From: Pelobacter sp. UBA6812
Lineage (GTDB): Bacteria; Desulfobacterota; Desulfuromonadia; Desulfuromonadales; Syntrophotaleaceae
DNA: 64,000 bases
Assembly (NCBI GenBank): GCA_002452265.1
Contig: DKEW01000055.1
Span: 37,632 to 101,631, forward strand
Direction of reading: 5' to 3'
Made by a program: the position numbers and the translations under genes. This document shows, in pieces, positions 9,163-14,507 of this stretch. Position 1 is the stretch's first letter, and every line of letters begins with the position of its first letter. Under the pieces are notes generated by a model. It was not told the origin of the DNA. It did not search any database and was given only the letters and a program-made list of their open reading frames with translations.

Positions 9163-9624
9163 ATGATATCTCAAGAAGAATTTCAGCAGTTGCTTCCCTT
9201 GGCCATTCAGTGGGCCGAAGATCAAGAGAAGATCATTCTTGAACAAGGCGTTGCGCTCCCACCCCCCGCACTTACAGATGCTATAACTATCGGTGTTGCT
9301 AACCCTGAAAAAGTACGCCTCCTGTGTGTTCCGGAAATTCCCATCCCAGACCATCCAATTTTAAAGCAAGCTGTGCTGGCAACAGGTCTTATTTCCAATT
9401 CAACAATTGGACTAACTTTGCGCTACGGTATTTTCATTCGCGAGGATCATTGGTTAGGCAGGGGAATAACTGTCCATGAACTTGCGCATACTGCTCAATA
9501 CGAACGCTTAGGCGGCTTTGGCCCTTTTCTCCAGCAATACTTGTACGAATGCATCACCATCGGCTATCCAGCGGCACCAATGGAGCAAGAGGCCATTTAC
9601 GTTCAACAACAAATGTATCCCTAA
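9163..9624 (+). CDS. Cassette 1: hypothetical protein with HELAH metallopeptidase-like motif
   Basis: A 153-residue protein starting after AGGA with 9-base spacing. The centre reads LGRGITVHELAHTAQYERLG: an HExxH zinc-ligand pair (HELAH) in a context common to hypothetical proteins of integron cassettes and DUF4157-like metallopeptidases. A downstream EC...EQEA segment (YLYECITIGYPAAPMEQEA) could give a third ligand. No signal peptide is seen, so it is probably cytoplasmic. The TAA stop lies inside the 5' end of an attC-like site, as usual for cassette genes. The function is unknown; the peptidase idea rests on the motif only. Confidence 0.7.
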   Translation: MISQEEFQQLLPLAIQWAEDQEKIILEQGVALPPPALTDAITIGVANPEKVRLLCVPEIPIPDHPILKQAVLATGLISNSTIGLTLRYGIFIREDHWLGRGITVHELAHTAQYERLGGFGPFLQQYLYECITIGYPAAPMEQEAIYVQQQMYP

Positions 9625-9721
9625 CAATTCAATCAACCGGAGCGAATGACACAGGTGCCTTTGCGCATGAAATGTTGCTACTCGACCTGCGTACCGCGCC
9701 CGGTTATCAAAAACGTTAGCA
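9619..9721 (+). repeat. attC-like site 1
   Basis: It begins CCCTAACAATTCAATCAACCGG and ends CGCCCGGTTATCAAAAACGTTAGC. The outer ends (CTAAC / GTTAG) and the inner CAACCGG / CCGGTTAT segments are complementary, giving the folded two-arm structure expected of an integron attC. About 100 bp, directly after the first cassette gene. Confidence 0.65.
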
Positions 9722-9747
9722 TTATAAAATCACCAGGAGAGTAGTTG

Positions 9748-10269
9748 ATGCTTTTCTCGAAAAATAAATCCAAAGAGTTAATGGATTGCGCTGATGCAAT
9801 GGGCTATCAATCGTTGCAGTTCGGCGTGACTGATTGGGAAAACCTTTCATCACTCTTAACAGAAGAGCATGACTTAATAAAACATGTAAAAGAAGATTTC
9901 ATTATTAGGCAGGCAATATTTTATGTAATGGTAACGATCAACTTAATACTAATTAACATTAACATGAAGTATCACAAAATGGCTATCAATGCCTTAATTT
10001 GTGGGTTCAATGAAAAGTTAAATGAAATAAACAGCAAAGAAACAACAGATTTCGTTACTGCCTTGTTAAATAAATATATTGATATCTTCAGTGCGGAACC
10101 AGATTTCCTAAGTTTGGTAAAGTTCCAAAAAAAATTCTTCATGGATGCCATTGGTGCACAACAAAATTACGGAGTCATTTCGTCAACACTAGAAACATTC
10201 TTAATAAATTCAATTTCTACGTTTCCTTTTGAGAAACTTTTCCCAAATAAGAGTTGGTATTCAAAATAA
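9748..10269 (+). CDS. Cassette 2: hypothetical protein
   Basis: A 173-residue protein; ATG 9748 is chosen over the TTG just before it because AGGAGA (9735-9740) is then 7 bases away. I do not recognise the family. It is Lys/Asn/Ile-rich and AT-rich compared with chromosomal neighbours, with a hydrophobic central segment (IFYVMVTINLILININM) that could be one helix of a globular protein or a single membrane span. It is flanked by attC-like sites on both sides, which is the main evidence that it is a mobile gene cassette. Confidence 0.6.
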   Translation: MLFSKNKSKELMDCADAMGYQSLQFGVTDWENLSSLLTEEHDLIKHVKEDFIIRQAIFYVMVTINLILININMKYHKMAINALICGFNEKLNEINSKETTDFVTALLNKYIDIFSAEPDFLSLVKFQKKFFMDAIGAQQNYGVISSTLETFLINSISTFPFEKLFPNKSWYSK

Positions 10270-10357
10270 TGCTAACCATGGGGTCGAGGGGACGCGAAAT
10301 AGTTGGGTGCCTTTTGCCGGCCGGATTGCCGCGCGCCCCTCACCCCAAACGTTGGCG
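10270..10357 (+). repeat. attC-like site 2
   Basis: From TGCTAACCATGGGGTCGAGG to CACCCCAAACGTTGGCG. GCTAAC pairs with GTTGGC (one G-T), and ATGGGGT...GAGGGGACGCG pairs with CGCGCGCCCCTC-ACCCC. About 88 bp; the best-formed attC candidate of the array. Confidence 0.75.
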
Positions 10358-10380
10358 ATTGAAAGGAGAGAACAGAGCTG

Positions 10381-11022
10381 ATGGACGCGATCAGATCAAT
10401 CCTGGAACTCACATATTTTGCATCCGGTCCGCTGCTCTTCATCGTGGCGTGCATAGGACTTTACCAGTTAAAGATTGCCAAGGACACGGCCCGACTCAAC
10501 GCACGAAGGGACTCTCTGCGACTCGCTGCCTCTGAATGCGACTATTACCATCGGCAGATCATTCCACTCTTGAATGCCCTAGACACTGCCATCCAAGAAA
10601 ATGGCATTGTGTTCTTTGAGAGATCGGAGGTTGATGTTCAGGGGGAGACTATCCGCGTCCGGCCGAATCTGGCGAAGGATGAGCTGGTCAAAGAACTGGA
10701 GAAACTGATGACCATCATAAAAGAGACGACGGAAGTGTTCAATGCAATGGAGGCCTTTGCACTGTTTTTCGTGTCAGGTGTAGCCGATGAAAGAGTGGCG
10801 TTTTCATCTGTTGGAAAGACATACTGCAACTCCGTCAAGCAGTACCTTCCTGACCTAGTCCCTATTTCACAAGACGGGGAGTACTATCAGAACATAATTA
10901 AGCTATTCCTGATTTGGAATACAAGATTTGAGAAACAACAACTACTGAAAGACAAGGGCAGGATTGAGCAGCAACTTGCCAAGGTGAGAGATAAATTCAT
11001 TCGGCCTTTCGGGGCTGATTGA
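10381..11022 (+). CDS. Cassette 3: hypothetical protein with N-terminal membrane segment
   Basis: A 213-residue protein starting downstream of GAAAGGAG. A single N-terminal hydrophobic segment (YFASGPLLFIVACIGLYQL, about residues 12-30) is followed by a charged, mostly helical cytoplasmic region (RLAASECDYYHRQIIPLLNAL; ELVKELEKLMTIIKETTEVF), ending with a Lys/Gln-rich helix (KQQLLKDKGRIEQQLAKVRD). The family was not recognised. Membrane anchor plus helical body is seen in many small effector or sensor proteins, but no catalytic motif is visible. It lies between two attC-like sites. Confidence 0.6.
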   Translation: MDAIRSILELTYFASGPLLFIVACIGLYQLKIAKDTARLNARRDSLRLAASECDYYHRQIIPLLNALDTAIQENGIVFFERSEVDVQGETIRVRPNLAKDELVKELEKLMTIIKETTEVFNAMEAFALFFVSGVADERVAFSSVGKTYCNSVKQYLPDLVPISQDGEYYQNIIKLFLIWNTRFEKQQLLKDKGRIEQQLAKVRDKFIRPFGAD

Positions 11023-11026
11023 GATT

Positions 11027-11113
11027 CGCCAACAAATTGGTGCACTGGACGCTGTACATCGCGTCGCTTCGCTTTGCTTTGCGGGTACAACGCCAGTGAC
11101 CATAACGTTATGT
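11027..11113 (+). repeat. attC-like site 3
   Basis: From CGCCAACAAATTGGTGCACTGG to ACGCCAGTGACCATAACGTTATGT. TTGGT-CACTGG pairs with CCAGTGACCATAA, and the ends provide AAC / GTTATGT. The loop region carries a GCTTCGCTTTGC tract. It follows the stop of cassette 3 by 4 bases. Confidence 0.65.
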
Positions 11114-11295
11114 TTTCTCCAGTGGGGTGCGCCTTGGGTGCGCCTTGGGGTCGGACCAAATTAACTTGCTGAAAATACGTGGTTTTACATCCAAAAATGT
11201 CCTAAAAAACCACTTATAGGCCCATTCTAGGGGTCAAAATTAGGGCCATATGCTTTTTTAACTGTATTTTGCCGGAATGGCAATGGGAGGGGAGG
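11114..11295 (+). other. Decayed segment before the RAYT fragments, with short repeats
   Basis: It contains a tandem GGTGCGCCTTGG duplication (about 11,128-11,151) and an inverted repeat GTGGTTTT...AAAACCAC around 11,181-11,215. No gene is visible. It probably represents flanking DNA of the older RAYT element. Confidence 0.35.
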
Positions 11296-11478
11296 ATGGC
11301 ACGAGCTAATCGGCATTGTATCCCGGGTTGTATCTGGCATATTACCCACCGCTGCCACAAGAAGGAATTTTTGCTTAAGTTTGCTCATGACCGTTCCCGT
11401 TTTGTGGCCTGGTTGATCGAAGCCCGCAAACGGTTCTCCTTGCAAATCCTCAACTACCAGATAGGGGGACGCCCATGA
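11296..11478 (+). pseudogene. N-terminal fragment of a REP-associated tyrosine transposase (older copy)
   Basis: ATG 11296 follows GGGAGGGGAGG. The first 55 codons encode MARANRHCIPGCIWHITHRC and LIEARKRFSLQILNYQ, the conserved beginning of one Y1/RAYT subfamily, just up to where the HUH motif (normally NHxHLL) should follow. The frame then enters the terminal inverted repeat of a second RAYT element and stops at 11476-11478. It was therefore disrupted by that insertion. Confidence 0.75.
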
Positions 11479-12596
11479 AATTATGCGTTTCTTATGATGT
11501 TGTACTTCGGCAAGATTAGTAATGTTTATTGTGTGTTGCTTTGCCTGGTAGAAAAATGGCATAATTCTAATCATGCCACGTCAAGCCCGCATAGATGCAC
11601 CAGGTGCGCTCCATCATATCATTTGTCGCGGCATGGAGCGCCAAGCGATCTTTCGCGATGATGTTGACCGGGGTGACTTTGTGTCACGCTTGTCGACAAT
11701 CCTTTTAGTAACATCCACCCAATGTTTTGGCTGGGCACTGATCCCTAACCATTTTCACCTGTTGTTGCAAACGGGGAAAGCGCCGATTGCTCATGTCATG
11801 CGCCGATTATTAACGGGGTACAGCGTTAAATTTAATCGCCGCCATCATCGACATGGGCACTTATTCCAGAATCGTTATAAGTCCATATTGTGTCAGGAAG
11901 AACCTTATCTTCTGGAGTTGGTTCGTTATCTTCATCTTAACCCATTGCGTGCCGGCGTGGTGTCAACTTTGGAAGAATTGGCCGATTTCCCCTTTTGCGG
12001 GCACGGCTGCTTACTGGGGCGGCGTGCTAGCAGTTGGCAGGCCGTCGAGCAGGTTCTGGAGCGTTTTGACAGGCGAGTAACTGTTGCCCGGAAACAATAT
12101 CTGAGTTTTATTGCTGCGGGTATTGAGCAAGGACGTCGTTTAGATCTTATCGGTGGCGGCCTGGTTCGCAGTGCGGGAGGTTGGCAAAAATTGGCATCTC
12201 TGCGAAAAGAGGAACCGCAGCTGAAAAGCGATGAACGCATCCTCGGAGACAGCGAGTTCGTTGAGTCTGTATTGCGAAACGCGGATGAGAAATTGGAGAG
12301 ATGCCGACGCTGGGATATCGACCTGAAAGAGCTTGTGCAAATAGTTGCGGATAAGCTTGAGGTCGATTCCGAGGATATTCGGGCGGGAGATAAGCGACCA
12401 AAACGGGTTGCGGCACGAAGCATACTTTGCTTTTGGGCTGTAAAGGAGTTGGGTTGTTCAACGACGGAGATTGCCGGGCTTTTGGGAATAACTCAATCGG
12501 CAGTCAGTAGATCGGTTCAACGTGGACAAAAATTGGCCAGAGAAAAGGGGTGGCGTCTGGAGGAAATGGTAAACGCATAATTTCATGGGCGTCCCC
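11465..12596 (+). mobile_element. RAYT-type transposable element with 26-bp perfect terminal inverted repeat
   Basis: The left end GGGGACGCCCATGAAATTAT... (11465-11490) and the right end (12571-12596) are exact reverse complements over 26 bp. They bound an intact RAYT gene whose stop codon lies inside the right repeat. The core GGGCGTCCCCATTACC occurs again at 12613-12628 as a solo REP-like unit beside a third transposase fragment. The element sits inside an older transposase gene and within the cassette array. HUH transposases usually do not need perfect inverted ends, so the ends are probably palindromic REP-like sequences used as recognition hairpins. Confidence 0.7.
11573..12580 (+). CDS. 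REP-associated tyrosine transposase (RAYT, HUH/Y1 type)
   Basis: A 335-residue protein. The N-terminal Y1 domain is complete: MPRQARIDAPGALHHIICRG, the HUH pair in LIPNHFHLLLQTG, the catalytic Tyr in LTGYSVKFNRRHHRHGHLF, and YKSILC...ELVRYLHLNPLRAG. The C-terminal third (after about residue 210) adds a helix-turn-helix-like region ending STTEIAGLLGITQSAVSRSVQRG, as found in longer RAYTs. Such enzymes nick single-stranded DNA at REP hairpins. The gene appears intact and lies within a perfect inverted-repeat pair. Confidence 0.88.
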   Translation: MPRQARIDAPGALHHIICRGMERQAIFRDDVDRGDFVSRLSTILLVTSTQCFGWALIPNHFHLLLQTGKAPIAHVMRRLLTGYSVKFNRRHHRHGHLFQNRYKSILCQEEPYLLELVRYLHLNPLRAGVVSTLEELADFPFCGHGCLLGRRASSWQAVEQVLERFDRRVTVARKQYLSFIAAGIEQGRRLDLIGGGLVRSAGGWQKLASLRKEEPQLKSDERILGDSEFVESVLRNADEKLERCRRWDIDLKELVQIVADKLEVDSEDIRAGDKRPKRVAARSILCFWAVKELGCSTTEIAGLLGITQSAVSRSVQRGQKLAREKGWRLEEMVNA

Positions 12597-12612
12597 ATTA
12601 CCCATTACCTTT

Positions 12613-12687
12613 GGGCGTCCCCATTACCTTGATGTCATCATCCGCGGGACCGAACGACCAGAAATATTCCTCGACGATGATGATTGA
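12613..12687 (+). pseudogene. REP-like unit plus short N-terminal fragment of a third RAYT
   Basis: After GGGCGTCCCCATTACC (12613-12628) one frame reads DVIIRGTERPEIFLDDDD and stops at 12685-12687. This matches the region HHVIIRGxERxxIFxDDxD near the N-terminus of RAYTs (compare HHIICRGMERQAIFRDDVD in the intact gene). The rest of the gene is absent. Confidence 0.55.
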
Positions 12688-12698
12688 CGTCTCTTATC

Positions 12699-12711
12699 TC
12701 GACGTTTGGCC
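12699..12711 (+). repeat. attC-like 3' core remnant before the GNAT cassette
   Basis: TCGACGTTTGGCC contains a GTTTGGC core, near the GTTRRRY consensus, 13 bases before the ribosome-site region of the next gene. The 5' half of the site is not recognisable; RAYT insertions or deletions appear to have removed it. Confidence 0.35.
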
Positions 12712-12719
12712 GAAACAAT

Positions 12720-13136
12720 ATGGCACTAAAAATAATAACTGATTGTTCTGGAATTGATTGGCAAACCATCGCTGACTCGCTCAAAAAAGTCGGAATGGCT
12801 TATCATGAACCAGAAGTCCATAAGAGAGCTTTCGAGGCCAGTCATACAGCTGTTTTCGTTTATGAGGAATCACAGTTGATCGGTTTTGGAAGAGCAATAT
12901 CTGATGGTGAATATCAAGGTGCAATTTATGATGTTGCCGTTTTGCCAGAAGCCCAAGGAAAGGGCATTGGAAAACTTATTATCCAAACCATCTTAGGTCA
13001 ACTTCCAAGCTGTAATATTATTCTTTACGCAACTCCTGGAATGGAAGGCTTTTATAAAAAGCTTGGGTTTGGAGCTATGAAAACGGGAATGGCTCTGTTC
13101 ACAACCTCACAAGCAATGGGTAAATTCACTGAATAA
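12720..13136 (+). CDS. Cassette: GNAT-family N-acetyltransferase
   Basis: A 138-residue protein. ATG 12720 is chosen since the upstream in-frame codons run into the attC-like remnant. The GNAT core is clear: FVYEESQLIGFGRAISDGEYQ (beta2-beta3), the acetyl-CoA loop AIYDVAVLPEAQGKGIGKLI (QGKGIG = Q/RxxGxG/A), and YKKLGFGAMKTGMALF at the C-terminus. It would acetylate a small molecule or protein amine with acetyl-CoA; the substrate is unknown. GNATs are frequent integron cargo. It is flanked by an attC-like end upstream and a short attC-like site 4 bases downstream. Confidence 0.85.
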   Translation: MALKIITDCSGIDWQTIADSLKKVGMAYHEPEVHKRAFEASHTAVFVYEESQLIGFGRAISDGEYQGAIYDVAVLPEAQGKGIGKLIIQTILGQLPSCNIILYATPGMEGFYKKLGFGAMKTGMALFTTSQAMGKFTE

Positions 13137-13139
13137 TTT

Positions 13140-13198
13140 GCTGAACCACCCAGTCCACTGGACGGCAAAAGCCGACGCCGGTGGCCGAAATGTTATGT
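13140..13198 (+). repeat. attC-like site after GNAT cassette
   Basis: Short (59 bp): GCTGAACCACCCAGTCCACT to GCCGGTGGCCGAAATGTTATGT. CCACC pairs with GGTGG, and GCTGAAC/GTTATGT serve as end cores with one mismatch each to RYYYAAC/GTTRRRY. Confidence 0.65.
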
Positions 13199-13224
13199 CT
13201 CCTCCCAAATAAAGGGATTGCCAC

Positions 13225-13581
13225 ATGGAAAACGAAATAGTCTACAGCGACAAATTGGTGGAAATTTCTAAAGATTCAATTTTGGTACGGGGCTACTACT
13301 ATCCCTTCGGTGACAAACGGGTCGAATTTAAAAACATCGAAAACATAGTCATACAAAAGCCAAGTCTCCTGAGTGGGAAATACCGCTACTATGGAACTGG
13401 CGATTTTCGGACATGGTTTCCACCTGACGATCGCTCATCAAGAGATTTAATCTTCATAATAAAAATAAGGAATAAATGGTGGCGCGTAGGGTTAACCGTT
13501 GAGAATTCTCAAGCAGTTTTAAGCCTGTTCAAAGACAAGTGTTCAATCATTGATTTAAGGAACGAGCAAAAAGCGTCTTGA
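13225..13581 (+). CDS. Cassette: hypothetical small protein, possible PH-like fold
   Basis: A 118-residue protein with a start 24 bases after the attC end. The predicted chain is beta-rich with alternating short strands (KLVEISKDSILVRGYYYPFG; VEFKNIENIVIQ; LIFIIKIRNKWWRVGLTV) followed by a C-terminal helix (SQAVLSLFKDKC), the pattern of bacterial PH-like domains. No catalytic motif and no signal peptide are seen. The family was not recognised with confidence. It is enclosed by attC-like sites, so it is probably a cassette gene. Confidence 0.6.
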   Translation: MENEIVYSDKLVEISKDSILVRGYYYPFGDKRVEFKNIENIVIQKPSLLSGKYRYYGTGDFRTWFPPDDRSSRDLIFIIKIRNKWWRVGLTVENSQAVLSLFKDKCSIIDLRNEQKAS

Positions 13582-13582
13582 A

Positions 13583-13634
13583 TGACAACATGGCAAGCGC
13601 TTCAACTCGGAGCGCGGTTAATTCCACGTTCGGT
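13583..13634 (+). repeat. attC-like site (weak)
   Basis: TGACAAC at 13583-13589 and GTTCGGT at 13628-13634 frame a hairpin with AGCGCTT/GGAGCGC. About 52 bp and less regular than the others, but correctly placed 2 bases after a cassette stop. Confidence 0.45.
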
Positions 13635-13643
13635 GAATAAAGC

Positions 13644-14363
13644 ATGAACCTTTCCAATATTCTTTTTGACTTGGATGGAACTCTTACCGATCCAAAGGAC
13701 GGGATAACCCGTTGCATTCGGTTTTCCCTGGATAAACTCGGCGTTAATCCGCCACACGAAGACAGTCTCACCAGGTGTATCGGGCCACCCCTCAGGGAGT
13801 CATTTTCACGTCTGATGAATACAAGGGATGAAGCTCTTCTCGATCAAGCCCTCTTTTATTATCGGGCCCGTTTCGCTGAGACAGGCATGTTTGAAAATGC
13901 GATATATCCAGAGATTATTCCTTGTCTGAAGAGAATCGGGGACGCAAAATTTCGTATGTATCTAGCGACTTCAAAACCGTGGGTGTTTGCCATGCAGATT
14001 CTCGACCATTTCGATCTGACGCAATTTTTCCACGCTGTTCATGGAAGTGAGCTGGATGGCCGCTTGTCGAATAAAGGTGAGTTGATAGCCCATATTATCG
14101 ATTCCGAAAACTTGGATCCGGGTGCCACTCTTATGGTCGGAGATCGATCTCACGACATCATCGGTGGGAAAGAGAATGGGATAATGACGGCAGCCGTTAC
14201 CTACGGGTATGGTAGCCACGAAGAAATTGCCGAATCAAAGCCAGACGTAGTCTTCGCGTCTCTCCAGGAATTGGTAACATTTCTTGGCTTACAGGTCCCA
14301 CCGGGCAACTGGGTGGTGCAGGATGAGGACGCCGCAAAAAAACCTGCTCCGCACATCATTTGA
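13644..14363 (+). CDS. Cassette: HAD-superfamily hydrolase (phosphoglycolate phosphatase-like)
   Basis: A 239-residue protein with all HAD motifs: motif I NILFDLDGTLTDP (nucleophile and acid/base Asp), motif II LATSKP, motif III/IV MVGDRSHDIIGGKENG. A cap domain of the alpha-helical C1 type lies between motif I and II (residues 20-90). It is probably a phosphatase of a small phosphorylated metabolite; related proteins are annotated as PGPase or 5'-nucleotidase. The last 18 codons (GNWVVQDEDAAKKPAPHII) read through an attC-like sequence, so the C-terminus was probably set by cassette formation. It is the last gene of the array. Confidence 0.82.
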   Translation: MNLSNILFDLDGTLTDPKDGITRCIRFSLDKLGVNPPHEDSLTRCIGPPLRESFSRLMNTRDEALLDQALFYYRARFAETGMFENAIYPEIIPCLKRIGDAKFRMYLATSKPWVFAMQILDHFDLTQFFHAVHGSELDGRLSNKGELIAHIIDSENLDPGATLMVGDRSHDIIGGKENGIMTAAVTYGYGSHEEIAESKPDVVFASLQELVTFLGLQVPPGNWVVQDEDAAKKPAPHII

Positions 14364-14372
14364 CCGTTATGC
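14303..14372 (+). repeat. attC-like site overlapping the end of the HAD gene
   Basis: GGGCAAC (14303-14309) and GTTATGC (14366-14372) frame GGTGCAGG...CCTGCTCCGCAC, an imperfect hairpin. No further attC is seen to the right, so this is probably the distal end of the array. Confidence 0.5.
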
Positions 14373-14507
14373 CAAAAACACATCAATGTTGGTGTGAAGG
14401 GTTCTATGCCCGATCCTATTGACGATGTCGCGGCAGTCAATACCTGGTGCTAAATCTTCCTTGTGGAGAATGCTGTTCACCACTGTTCCAGGGCTTGCAG
14501 AATTTAT

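Noticed and set aside
10254..10535. A 93-residue plus-strand frame starting in the end of cassette 2
   Set aside because: It reads through attC-like site 2 and out of frame into cassette 3; the attC structure accounts for this stretch.
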